DNA from: Anaerotignum sp.
Lineage (GTDB): Bacteria > Bacillota > Clostridia > Lachnospirales > Anaerotignaceae
NCBI GenBank assembly: GCA_017560955.1
Contig: JAFZDV010000240.1
Span: 1-12,203, forward strand
Reading direction: 5' to 3'
DNA: 12,203 nt
Shown: positions 5,386-12,203 of the stretch, in pieces
How the letters are laid out: the number at the start of each line of letters is the position of its first letter
How positions within the stretch are numbered: position 1 is the stretch's first letter
Notes under the pieces: model-generated
Told to the model about the DNA's origin: nothing
The model's input: the letters and a program-made list of their open reading frames with translations, nothing else
Database searches by the model: none
Position numbers and translations under genes: made by a program

Positions 5386-6654
5386 ATGAGAGTAAAAATT
5401 GGAAAAAATCCATTGAATAAAGGTCAGGTACGCGTGATTTCTTCTAAATCTGATGCCCATCGCTCCCTGATTGCGGCGGCATTGGCGGAGGATGAAAGCG
5501 TACTGTTTGTAGATGGCTGGTCTGATGATCTGGAAGCGACCATTCGCTGTCTGGAAGCATTGGGTGCGGAAATTTACAAAGAACCTTCTGGTATTGAAGT
5601 AGTTCCCATCAGAAGAAATCTGGAAAAAGCGGCAGTGCTGGACTGTGGCGAAAGCGGTTCTACACTGCGTTTTCTGCTGCCTGTAGCGGCGGCTCTGGGC
5701 AGACATACTACTTTTACAGGTCAGGGCAGATTGCCTGAAAGACCTATTGGAATCCTGTTGGAAGAACTGGCACAGCATGGCTGTTCTGTCAGCGGCGATG
5801 GCCTGCCTGTAGAAATCGATGGTCAGCTGGAAAGCGGCGTATTTACACTGCCCGGTAATGTAAGCTCTCAGTTTATCACAGGACTTCTGTTTGCACTGCC
5901 TCTGCTGGAAGGGGACAGCGAAATTCGTCTGACCACAGAAGTGGAATCCAAAGGTTATATTGATATGACATTAAAAACCCTGAGAACTTTTGGTATCGAA
6001 GTGACAGAAAACGAACACGGCTGGTTTATCCCTGGCAATCAGGTTTACAGAGGCCCCCGTATGCGCTTTACAGAAGGTGACTGGAGCAATGCTGCCTTCT
6101 GGCTGACTGCAGGTGCGATCAAAGGCTCTGTGGGCTGTCAGGGTCTGGATATGGAATCTGCACAGGGGGACAGAGCCATCGTTTCCCTGCTGGAGGAATT
6201 CGGTGCAGAAACAAAAATGATCCTGAATCAGATCACCGTGACAAATAAAGAAATGAAAGGCATCCGTATTGATGCTTCTCAGATTCCTGATCTGGTGCCT
6301 GTTCTGTGTGTTGCAGGTGCAGCGGCAGAAGGAAAAACAGTGATTTATAACGCAGGCAGACTGCGTCTGAAAGAAAGCGACAGACTGGCTGTGATGGCGG
6401 AATGTCTGAAAAAACTTGGTGTAGAAGTGGAAGAAGGAGAAGATGATATCATCATCACAGGCGGCTGCAATCCACCTGAGGGTGAAGTTGTCATCGATTC
6501 CCATGGAGACCACCGTATCGTGATGGCGATGGCTATTGCGGCAGTGAGCCTTGGTGTGGATATCGTTATTGAAAACGCAGAGGCTGTGAATAAATCCTAT
6601 CCTTCCTTCTTCATTGAACTGAAGAAACTGGGAGGTGTGGTGGATGGCATCTGA
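5386..6654 (+). CDS. aroA: 3-phosphoshikimate 1-carboxyvinyltransferase (EPSP synthase)
   Basis: It transfers the enolpyruvyl group of PEP to shikimate-3-phosphate. The start is set at ATG 5386: AGAGG (5374-5378) lies 7 nt upstream, whereas the in-frame ATG at 5380 is only one base away. The 422 residues form the usual two-domain inside-out barrel. Visible active-site segments are SKSDAHR (20-26), DCGESGSTLRFLLP (86-99), GQGRLPERPI (112-121), SSQFITG (160-166), the acid Asp302 in IPDLVPVL, LKESDRL (328-334, Glu330), DHR (375-377) and NKSYPSFF (402-409). The sequence looks intact. The sixth shikimate step is encoded here, although the two preceding steps (aroE, aroK) are not in the window. The 3' end overlaps aroC by 11 nt. 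Confidence 0.96.
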   Translation: MRVKIGKNPLNKGQVRVISSKSDAHRSLIAAALAEDESVLFVDGWSDDLEATIRCLEALGAEIYKEPSGIEVVPIRRNLEKAAVLDCGESGSTLRFLLPVAAALGRHTTFTGQGRLPERPIGILLEELAQHGCSVSGDGLPVEIDGQLESGVFTLPGNVSSQFITGLLFALPLLEGDSEIRLTTEVESKGYIDMTLKTLRTFGIEVTENEHGWFIPGNQVYRGPRMRFTEGDWSNAAFWLTAGAIKGSVGCQGLDMESAQGDRAIVSLLEEFGAETKMILNQITVTNKEMKGIRIDASQIPDLVPVLCVAGAAAEGKTVIYNAGRLRLKESDRLAVMAECLKKLGVEVEEGEDDIIITGGCNPPEGEVVIDSHGDHRIVMAMAIAAVSLGVDIVIENAEAVNKSYPSFFIELKKLGGVVDGI

Positions 6655-7726
6655 TTTTGGTAAAAAAGTAAAGATCACCATTTTCGGTCAGTCCCATTCC
6701 GAAGCCATTGGTGTGGTCATCGATGGGCTGCCTGTTGGCGAAGAAATCGATCTGGCAGAGGTGCAGAAATTTATGGCACGTCGTGCCCCCGGTCAGAATG
6801 CATGGTCTACTCCCAGAAAAGAGGGGGATGTACCAAAAGTGGTTTCCGGTCTTTTTGAAGGTAAGACCTGTGGCGCACCCATCTGCGCCATTATTGAAAA
6901 TACGAATACAAGATCGAAAGATTATGATAAATTGAAAGACCTGCCCAGACCCGGCCATGCAGACTTTACAGCATGGGTGAAATATGATGGCTGTAACGAC
7001 CATCGTGGCGGCGGTCATTTCTCCGGCAGACTGACAGCGCCTCTTTGTTTTGCAGGGGCAGTCTGCAAGCAGATTCTGGAAAGAAAAGGCATTCATGTGG
7101 GCGCTCATATCCTGTCCATTAAAGGTGTGAAAGACATTTCTTTTGATGAAGTGAAAATTGATGCAGAAACAATGAAGCTGGTGGCAGAAAAGAGTTTCCC
7201 TGCGCAGGATGATGCGGCAGGAGAAAAAATGCAGGCGGTCATTGCTGCGGCAAGGGATAGAGGAGATTCTGTCGGCGGCATCGTGGAATGTGCGGTGACA
7301 GGCCTTCCTGTGGGCGTAGGCGAGCCTATGTTTGATGGTCTGGAAAGTGTGCTGGCACAGGCGATATTTGCTATTCCTGCGGTCAAAGGCGTGGAATTTG
7401 GCGCAGGTTTTGCTGTGGCAGATATGTTTGGTTCTGAAAATAATGATGATTTTGCATATATGGAAGATGGTACGGTGAGAACAAGAACCAACAACCATGG
7501 CGGTTCTCTGGGGGGCATCTCCAGCGGTATGCCTCTGGTATTCCGTGCGGCATTCAAGCCTACGCCGTCTATTTCCATGGAACAGGATACGATTTCTGTC
7601 AGCAAAAGAGAAAACAGCAAACTGTCAGTGGAAGGTCGTCATGACCCCTGTATCGTGCCCAGAGCCGTTCCTGTAGTGGAAGCGGCAGCGGCGGTGGCGA
7701 TCCTCGATCTGCTGTGCAGAATGTAA
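6644..7726 (+). CDS. aroC: Chorismate synthase
   Basis: It makes chorismate from EPSP by an anti-1,4-elimination that needs reduced FMN. ATG 6644 is chosen because GGGAGGT (6630-6636), inside the aroA 3' end, is 7 nt upstream. A GTG at 6635 overlaps that site. The start lies 11 bases before the aroA stop ends, so the two genes are probably translationally coupled. The 360 residues carry signature GQSHSEAIGVVIDG (15-28, His18), RRAPGQ (46-51), PRPGHAD (101-107, the second conserved His105), DHRGGGHFSGRLTAP (119-133) and the C-terminal GRHDPCIVPRAVPVVEA. No flavin reductase domain is fused, so it is the monofunctional type and needs a separate source of reduced flavin. Confidence 0.96.
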   Translation: MASDFGKKVKITIFGQSHSEAIGVVIDGLPVGEEIDLAEVQKFMARRAPGQNAWSTPRKEGDVPKVVSGLFEGKTCGAPICAIIENTNTRSKDYDKLKDLPRPGHADFTAWVKYDGCNDHRGGGHFSGRLTAPLCFAGAVCKQILERKGIHVGAHILSIKGVKDISFDEVKIDAETMKLVAEKSFPAQDDAAGEKMQAVIAAARDRGDSVGGIVECAVTGLPVGVGEPMFDGLESVLAQAIFAIPAVKGVEFGAGFAVADMFGSENNDDFAYMEDGTVRTRTNNHGGSLGGISSGMPLVFRAAFKPTPSISMEQDTISVSKRENSKLSVEGRHDPCIVPRAVPVVEAAAAVAILDLLCRM

Positions 7727-7739
7727 GGAAGGTGAAAAA

Positions 7740-8879
7740 ATGGATTTAAGCGTATTAAGAGAGCGCATTAACGATATTGATGACCAGATGGTCAGACTGT
7801 TTGTGGAACGCATGCAGGTGGCGGCAGAAATCGCAGGCACAAAGGCGGAAAAAAATCTGCCTGTACTGGATTTAAGACGTGAACAGGCGGTTCTGCAGAA
7901 AGTAATGGAAAATGCAGGGGAAGAATTTGAAATCTATGCCCATAAACTGTATCAGACATTATTTGATGTCAGCAAAAGCTATCAGTCCGGTATTCTGGCA
8001 AGAGAAACAGACCTTTCCAGAGAAATCAAAGCAAATCTGGAAAACCCTAAATTTGAATTTCCCAGAAAAGCTGTCGTTGCCTGTCAGGGGGTAGAAGGTT
8101 CTTTTGCATCCAGAGCCTGTGACAGGATTTTTGGTATGCCCAGCAAGATGTTTTTCAGCAATTTTGAAAGCGTATTTCAGGCAGTGGAATCTGGTCTTTG
8201 CAAATACGGTGTGCTGCCTATCGAAAACAGTTCTGCGGGTTCTGTAACAGAAGTATATGACCTGATGGCAAAGCATAAATTTTATATTGTAAAAAGCCTG
8301 AAGCTGCATATCAACCATGCCCTTCTGGCGAAACCCGGCGTGAAACTGGAAGATGTTCATGAGATCATTTCTCATTCTCAGGCATTGCAGCAGTGCAGCA
8401 ATTTCCTGAAAGCGCACCCCGGTATCAAAGTGACGATTTTTGAAAATACGGCCACAGCGGCAAAATATGTGGCAGAGAGTGACAGAACGGATATTGCGGC
8501 TCTATCCTCCACGGACTGCGCGAAACTGTATGGCCTGCATGTATTGATGGACGGCATGCAGAACAATGAAAATAACTACACACGTTTTATCTGTATCACA
8601 AAAGAAATGGAACTGTTTGCAGGCTCCAATAAAATCAGCCTGATGCTTTCTGTGGATCACAGACCCGGTTCTCTCCATGAACTGATCGGCAAATTTGCCT
8701 GCCGCGGCATCAACCTGTGTAAACTGGAAAGCCGCCCTATCCCCGGCAAGGATTTTGAATTCCGTTTCTATTTCGATCTGGATGGCTCTGTGTTCTCTCC
8801 TGAAATGATCATGGTGCTGAAGGATATTGAACAGGCGGCGGAAAGCCTGTCTTTCCTTGGCTGTTATTCCGAGGTGTAA
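7740..8879 (+). CDS. pheA: Bifunctional chorismate mutase / prephenate dehydratase (P-protein)
   Basis: The 379 residues contain three domains. Residues 1-80 are an AroQ-fold chorismate mutase, with Arg7, Arg24, Lys35, Arg47 and Glu48 at the positions expected of its active site. Residues about 108-290 are prephenate dehydratase, with CQGVEGSFA (115-123), LPIENSSAGSV (159-169), ISHSQALQQC (210-219) and the catalytic NYTRF (279-283). Residues about 300-379 are an ACT domain with HRPGSL (307-312) and ESRP (330-333), the phenylalanine-binding motifs, so feedback inhibition by Phe is expected. It converts chorismate through prephenate to phenylpyruvate; the mutase also feeds prephenate to TyrA, which has no mutase of its own. 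The ATG follows AGGAAGG by about 7 nt, 13 nt after aroC. Confidence 0.96.
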   Translation: MDLSVLRERINDIDDQMVRLFVERMQVAAEIAGTKAEKNLPVLDLRREQAVLQKVMENAGEEFEIYAHKLYQTLFDVSKSYQSGILARETDLSREIKANLENPKFEFPRKAVVACQGVEGSFASRACDRIFGMPSKMFFSNFESVFQAVESGLCKYGVLPIENSSAGSVTEVYDLMAKHKFYIVKSLKLHINHALLAKPGVKLEDVHEIISHSQALQQCSNFLKAHPGIKVTIFENTATAAKYVAESDRTDIAALSSTDCAKLYGLHVLMDGMQNNENNYTRFICITKEMELFAGSNKISLMLSVDHRPGSLHELIGKFACRGINLCKLESRPIPGKDFEFRFYFDLDGSVFSPEMIMVLKDIEQAAESLSFLGCYSEV

Positions 8880-8891
8880 GGGGGCGTCGGT

Positions 8892-9329
8892 ATGAAAATT
8901 CTTGTGATAAATGGACCCAACCTGAACATGCTGGGTATCCGTGAAAAGAATATTTATGGTGTGGAAACTTATGAAGACCTGAAGGTTCTTGTGGAAAAAA
9001 CATTCGCAGAACAGGGGATCGAAGGGGAAATCTATCAGTCCAACCATGAAGGGGCGCTGGTAGACCGCATCCAGCAGGCGTATTTTGATGGTACGGATGC
9101 CATCGTTATCAATCCTGCTGCCTATACCCACACCAGCATAGCCATTCTGGATGCCCTGAAGGCAGTCAGCCTGCCTGCGGTGGAAGTGCATATTTCCGAT
9201 GTGAAAGAAAGAGAAGACTTCCGTCAGATCTCCTATGCAGGAAAAGCCTGCGAAAAAACCATCATGGGGAAAGGTTTTGCAGGGTATGTGGAAGCCATTG
9301 AATATCTGGTGGAAAAATACAAAAGATAA
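8892..9329 (+). CDS. aroQ: Type II 3-dehydroquinate dehydratase
   Basis: It dehydrates 3-dehydroquinate to 3-dehydroshikimate, the third shikimate step. The 145 residues match the small, dodecameric type II enzyme, unrelated to the type I AroD. Key residues fall at the family positions: Arg17 and Tyr22 (GIREKNIYG), Asn74 and His80 (NPAAYTHTS), catalytic His100 (EVHISD), and Arg107 and Arg111. The signature NGPNLNMLG is at 7-15 and QSNHEG at 49-54. AAGGGGG overlapping the pheA stop is 7 nt upstream of ATG 8892. In this operon it is placed after the branch-specific pheA, so gene order does not follow reaction order. Confidence 0.96.
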   Translation: MKILVINGPNLNMLGIREKNIYGVETYEDLKVLVEKTFAEQGIEGEIYQSNHEGALVDRIQQAYFDGTDAIVINPAAYTHTSIAILDALKAVSLPAVEVHISDVKEREDFRQISYAGKACEKTIMGKGFAGYVEAIEYLVEKYKR

Positions 9330-9350
9330 TGAGAAAGAAGGCGAATCGTT

Positions 9351-10541
9351 ATGATTTCCAATAAAATGAGTCAGCTGTTGGAAAGAAGTGCAGCTATGAG
9401 CAATATGTACACAGAAGGTGCCAGAATGAAGGCTCTGTATGGCGTGGAAAATGTCTATGACTATGGTCTGGGCAATCCTAACCTGCCTGCCCCTGATATT
9501 GTCAGAGAAACCAGTATCCGCATTCTGAACGAAACAGACCCCTGGTATCTGCATCACTACATGCCAAACAATGGTTTTATCGAAGCAAGAGAAAAAATTG
9601 CGGCCAGTCTGAACCGCCGCTTCGGGGAAAACTATAACATTGACAATATCATTTTCTGTACAGGTGCGGCAGGCGGCATCAACTGTGTGCTGAAAGTTCT
9701 GATGGACCCTGGTCAGGAAGTACTGACATTTGCGCCTTATTTTGGGGAATATGACCGTTATGCAGATAATGTGGGCTGTACATTAGTGGCTGTACCTGCC
9801 AATATCCCTACTTTCCAGCCTGATGCAGCGGAAATGGCGAAATATATCACCGATAAAACCAGAGCCGTTCTGCTGAATAATCCTCATAACCCTACAGGTG
9901 TGGTTTACAGTGCAGAAACCATCAAAGCTATCTGTGATGTGCTGGCAGAAAAGGAAAAAGAATTTGGTCATGCCATTTATCTGATTTCCGATGAGCCTTA
10001 CAGAGAACTGGTTTATGATAGTGTGACAGTGCCCTGGATCCCTGATTTTTATAAAAATACGATCGTGGCTTATTCTTTCTCCAAATCCCTGTCTTTGCCC
10101 GGTGACCGTGTGGGTTATCTGGCCTTTGGCAATGATGTGGAGGATTTTGATAATATCGTTTATGGTGTGGCGGTAGCGGCCAGAATCATGGGCTTTATCA
10201 ACGCACCTTCCCTGCAGCAGCTGGTGGTTGCCGAATGCTGCGAAGAAACAGTGGATATCTCTTTCTATGACAGAAACAGAGAGCGTCTGTATGCGGCTCT
10301 GACAGAGTATGGATACGAAATTGCAAAACCTCAGGGGGCATTCTATATGTTTGTAAAAACCCCTGTGGATGATAAGATTTTTGCGCAGAAAGCCAAGGAA
10401 TATCGTCTGATCGTGACACCTGGCAGCGGTTTCGGCTGTGCAGGTTATGTGCGTCTGTCTTATTGTGTGAATTACTCCACAGTAGAAGGTTCTCTGCCTG
10501 CTTTTAAAGCACTGATGGAATATTTTAAAGAAAATAAATAA
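9351..10541 (+). CDS. PLP-dependent class I/II aminotransferase, probable aromatic aminotransferase
   Basis: The 396-residue protein is a fold-type I aminotransferase. Visible cofactor-site elements are GAAGGI (105-110, phosphate binding), NNPHNPTG (176-183, Asn180), ISDEPYREL (212-220, Asp214 contacting the PLP ring nitrogen, Tyr217), the Schiff-base lysine Lys245 in YSFSKSLSLPGDRVGY (241-256) with Arg253, and GYVRLSYC near the end, whose Arg should bind the substrate carboxylate. As last gene of an operon making phenylpyruvate and 4-hydroxyphenylpyruvate, it most likely transaminates these to Phe and Tyr. This role is inferred from context: the family also includes aspartate and alanine-type enzymes, and sequence alone does not settle specificity. 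AAGAAGG (9335-9341) is 9 nt upstream of the ATG, 21 nt after aroQ. Confidence 0.85.
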   Translation: MISNKMSQLLERSAAMSNMYTEGARMKALYGVENVYDYGLGNPNLPAPDIVRETSIRILNETDPWYLHHYMPNNGFIEAREKIAASLNRRFGENYNIDNIIFCTGAAGGINCVLKVLMDPGQEVLTFAPYFGEYDRYADNVGCTLVAVPANIPTFQPDAAEMAKYITDKTRAVLLNNPHNPTGVVYSAETIKAICDVLAEKEKEFGHAIYLISDEPYRELVYDSVTVPWIPDFYKNTIVAYSFSKSLSLPGDRVGYLAFGNDVEDFDNIVYGVAVAARIMGFINAPSLQQLVVAECCEETVDISFYDRNRERLYAALTEYGYEIAKPQGAFYMFVKTPVDDKIFAQKAKEYRLIVTPGSGFGCAGYVRLSYCVNYSTVEGSLPAFKALMEYFKENK

Positions 10542-10553
10542 AAATTTTTTATG

Positions 10554-10590
10554 AAGTCCTGCGTAGAAATATGCAGGACTTATTTTATTT
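10554..10590 (+). terminator. Intrinsic terminator of the aro operon
   Basis: AAGTCCTGC (10554-10562) pairs with GCAGGACTT (10573-10581). The stem extends inward by G-U, T-A and A-T to a GAAA tetraloop, giving 12 pairs. It is followed by the T-rich ATTTTATTT. It starts 12 bases after the aminotransferase stop codon. The T-tract is broken by an A, so termination may be less than complete. Confidence 0.85.
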
Positions 10591-10621
10591 GAAAAAATTA
10601 TGGAAAAATGATGATTTTGGT

Positions 10622-10683
10622 GTGGTGGTGGAGAGTGGTGGAAGATAAAAAAGTGGTGGATTCTGCTATTTTGTGGAGAGTGG
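10622..10683 (+). promoter_or_regulatory. Distal GTGG-box cluster upstream of mraZ
   Basis: Nine GTGG tetranucleotides begin at 10622, 10625, 10628, 10635, 10638, 10653, 10656, 10673 and 10680. Several pairs are exactly 10 bp apart (10625/10635, 10628/10638) or 20 bp apart (10653/10673). They resemble the GTGG boxes over the mraZ promoter, and none occurs in the 116 bp between the clusters. I infer extra MraZ binding sites. I see no convincing promoter immediately upstream, only a weak TTGAAA at 10589 without a good -10. Confidence 0.5.
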
Positions 10684-10702
10684 TGAAGACTCTCCTTTTT
10701 TT
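10675..10702 (+). terminator. Second terminator-like hairpin between the aro operon and mraZ
   Basis: GGAGAGT (10675-10681) pairs with ACTCTCC (10689-10695) around a 7-nt loop, and seven T residues follow (10696-10702). The stem is short but has the right form. It may back up the imperfect terminator at 10554. Its 5' arm overlaps the last GTGG boxes of the distal cluster, so protein binding and termination could interact. Confidence 0.7.
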
Positions 10703-10770
10703 ATGGAGAAAAGCTTGAAATATCAAGGTTTTCTGGCTGAAAAAATCTTTTGAAAATGAGCATTTTAGGG

Positions 10771-10799
10771 TTGTTTTTTTATGATAGATGTATTACAAT
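10771..10799 (+). promoter_or_regulatory. Probable mraZ promoter
   Basis: TTGTTT (10771-10776) and TACAAT (10794-10799) are 17 bp apart; the -10 matches consensus at 5 of 6 positions and the -35 at its first three. Transcription would start near 10806. The region upstream is AT-rich. The first GTGG box begins on the base following the -10, which fits a repressed, autoregulated promoter. Confidence 0.65.
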
Positions 10800-10873
10800 G
10801 TGGTTAATAGTGGCGGAAAGTGGAGTTTTGTGGTGAAAATGAACCATAAAAGTGGTGAAATGGTGAAAGGTGG
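10800..10873 (+). promoter_or_regulatory. Proximal MraZ operator: GTGG boxes at 10-bp spacing
   Basis: GTGG occurs at 10800, 10810, 10820 and 10830, exactly one helical turn apart, with further copies at 10852 and 10870; the last is in phase with the first four. MraZ proteins are known to bind short G-rich direct repeats at 10-bp periodicity upstream of their own operon (TGGGN in E. coli, AAAGTGK in Mycoplasma). The array covers the expected transcription start and 5' leader, and the 10870 box lies within the mraZ ribosome binding site, so autorepression is the natural reading. Assignment to MraZ is inference from position and motif. Confidence 0.8.
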
Positions 10874-10883
10874 TGACAGCGAG

Positions 10884-11315
10884 ATGTTCTTAGGACAATA
10901 TCAACATTCTATTGATGCAAAAGGGCGTTTGATCGTTCCTGCGAAGTTCAGAGATGGCCTTGGCGAGCATTTCGTTGTGACAAAAGGCCTGGATAACTGC
11001 CTGTTTGCCTACCCTCAGGAAGAATGGAAAGTTTTTGAAGAAAAACTGAAACAGCTTCCCCTGACTAATCCCGGTGCCCGTAAATTTGTTCGTTTCTTCT
11101 TTGCAGGGGCTGTGGAATGCGAACTGGATAATCAGGGTCGTATCATGGTACCTCCTCACCTGAGAGAATATGCAGGACTGAAGAAAGACATCGTTTCCAT
11201 CGGTGTAAACAACCGAATTGAAATCTGGAATAAAGACAGCTGGAATGATTACAGCGATGAAGAAGATTACATCAGCAATGAACTGGCCTTTGAAATGGAA
11301 AATCTGGGGATTTAA
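10884..11315 (+). CDS. mraZ: Transcriptional regulator MraZ
   Basis: The 143-residue protein has two SpoVT-AbrB-type DNA-binding repeats, with the conserved motif D-x-K-G-R at Asp11-Arg15 and its partner D-N-Q-G-R at Asp82-Arg86, each followed by a V-P strand ([16 protein letters not shown]). ATG 10884 is chosen because [16 protein letters not shown] is the standard start of the family and AAGGTGG (10867-10873) is 10 nt upstream. The open frame runs back to 10788, but its upstream part is the GTGG-rich leader. MraZ forms ring-shaped oligomers and controls the division and cell-wall (dcw) cluster, including itself. It is followed after 34 nt by rsmH, the expected neighbour. Confidence 0.96.
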   Translation: MFLGQYQHSIDAKGRLIVPAKFRDGLGEHFVVTKGLDNCLFAYPQEEWKVFEEKLKQLPLTNPGARKFVRFFFAGAVECELDNQGRIMVPPHLREYAGLKKDIVSIGVNNRIEIWNKDSWNDYSDEEDYISNELAFEMENLGI

Positions 11316-11349
11316 GTTCATGCTTTGAAGAATAGAAAGGAAATCGGCT

Positions 11350-12203
11350 ATGAATTTCCATCATGTTTCCGTACTCCTGGAAGAGTGCATTGAAAATCTG
11401 AATATCAAACCTGACGGCATTTATGTGGATGGTACTATGGGCGGCGGTGGCCACTCTCTGGAAATCGCCAAGCGCATTGAAACAGGCAGACTGATCTGTA
11501 TCGATCAGGATCCCAATGCCCACGAAGCGGCAGGCAAAAGACTGGAAGAACATAAAGAAAAAATCACATTTGTCAGAGATAACTTCGGTAATATCAAAAA
11601 TATCCTGAATGAACTGGGAATCGAAAAAATTGACGGTATGTTACTGGATATCGGCGTTTCCTCTCATCAGCTGGATGAAGCGGAACGCGGTTTTTCCTAT
11701 CAGCAGGATGCGCCACTGGATATGCGTATGAATCCGGACAAGCCGTTCAGTGCATATAACGTGGTCAATGAATATGACGAAGATGAACTGGACAGAGTGA
11801 TCTTTGCTTACGGTGAAGAACGCTGGGCAAGAAGGATCGCACAGTTCATCGTAAAAGAAAGAGAAAACGGCCCTATTGAAACAACGGGCGAACTGGTAGA
11901 TATCATCAAAAAGGCAGTACCTAAGGGTGCCAGAAAAGACGGCCCCCATCCTGCAAAAAGAACATTCCAGGCCATCCGTATCGAAGTAAACGGCGAACTG
12001 GATGTGCTGCAGCAGGCTATCGATGATGTTTCCGAAAGACTGAATGAAGGCGGCAGACTTTGCATCATCACCTTCCACTCTCTGGAAGACAGGATTGTAA
12101 AAGAAGCATTCCGCAAACAGGAAAATCCCTGTATCTGTCCACCTCAGTTCCCTGTGTGTGTATGCGGAAAAGAGCCTTTGGGCAAAGTGGTGACAAGAAA
12201 ACC
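11350..12203 (+). CDS. rsmH: 16S rRNA (cytosine-1402-N4)-methyltransferase RsmH (MraW), 3'-truncated
   Basis: The frame opens at ATG 11350 (AAAGGA, 11336-11341, 8 nt upstream) and stays open to the window end, showing 284 residues of a family usually a little over 300. The N-terminal HHVSVLLEE and the SAM-binding [10 protein letters not shown] (27-36) and IDQDP (51-55) are diagnostic. [20 protein letters not shown], with MRMNP shortly after, and the insert-domain [14 protein letters not shown] and [12 protein letters not shown] are also present. Near the end is a Cys-rich stretch [13 protein letters not shown], often seen in clostridial RsmH. It methylates N4 of C1402 in the 16S rRNA decoding centre. 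It is the second gene of the mraZ operon; ftsL and penicillin-binding protein genes would be expected next, beyond the window. Confidence 0.96.
   Translation, partial: MNFHHVSVLLEECIENLNIKPDGIYVDGTMGGGGHSLEIAKRIETGRLICIDQDPNAHEAAGKRLEEHKEKITFVRDNFGNIKNILNELGIEKIDGMLLDIGVSSHQLDEAERGFSYQQDAPLDMRMNPDKPFSAYNVVNEYDEDELDRVIFAYGEERWARRIAQFIVKERENGPIETTGELVDIIKKAVPKGARKDGPHPAKRTFQAIRIEVNGELDVLQQAIDDVSERLNEGGRLCIITFHSLEDRIVKEAFRKQENPCICPPQFPVCVCGKEPLGKVVTRK

Noticed and set aside
8502..9557. Long minus-strand open frame (351 codons) opposite pheA/aroQ
   Set aside because: It spans the ends of three well-supported + strand genes and shows no family motif; it is a shadow frame.
10622..10873. GTGG repeats as a CRISPR array or coding repeat
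   Set aside because: The units are tetranucleotides at helical spacing without constant longer repeats or unique spacers, and they lie at a regulatory position upstream of mraZ.

Overview
The window reads as a stretch of a low-to-mid GC Gram-positive chromosome, most likely a member of the Clostridia (Lachnospirales-like). The basis is strong AGGAGG-type ribosome binding sites, the rlmB-rae1(yacP)-sigH gene order known from Firmicutes, a tRNA gene without an encoded CCA, and an mraZ-rsmH start of a division/cell-wall cluster. All real genes are on the + strand. I can name no species from the sequence alone.

Layout. (1) 1-1908: the 3' part of rlmB, then rae1 and sigH. A 144-bp highly structured inverted-repeat element sits exactly between the rlmB stop codon and the rae1 ribosome binding site. 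(2) 1942-2045: tRNA-Thr(GGT) and an intrinsic terminator. (3) 2100-2402: a promoter and leader that look like a complete ribosome-mediated transcription attenuator. It has a 22-residue leader peptide rich in Tyr and Phe codons, a 17-bp antiterminator pairing that begins at the leader stop codon, and a mutually exclusive intrinsic terminator. (4) 2403-10541: an eight-gene aromatic amino acid operon, aroF-tyrA-aroB-aroA-aroC-pheA-aroQ-aminotransferase, with gaps of 28 nt or less or short overlaps, ended by a terminator. (5) 10591-10883: a gene-free stretch with two clusters of GTGG motifs, a second terminator-like hairpin and the mraZ promoter. The proximal cluster has four GTGG boxes exactly 10 bp apart, as expected of an MraZ operator. 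(6) 10884-12203: mraZ and a 3'-truncated rsmH.

How it works together. The aro operon encodes most of the route from phosphoenolpyruvate and erythrose-4-phosphate to chorismate (DAHP synthase, DHQ synthase, type II DHQ dehydratase, EPSP synthase, chorismate synthase). It then encodes both branches to prephenate-derived Phe and Tyr (chorismate mutase/prephenate dehydratase, prephenate dehydrogenase, a class I aminotransferase). Shikimate dehydrogenase (aroE) and shikimate kinase (aroK) are absent from the window and must be elsewhere. Control appears layered. At the RNA level, the leader senses Tyr/Phe-charged tRNA through translation. At the protein level, AroF carries an N-terminal ferredoxin-like regulatory domain and PheA a C-terminal ACT domain. 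The attenuator is the most interesting item, because amino acid operons in Firmicutes are more usually controlled by T-box riboswitches and I find no T-box signature here.
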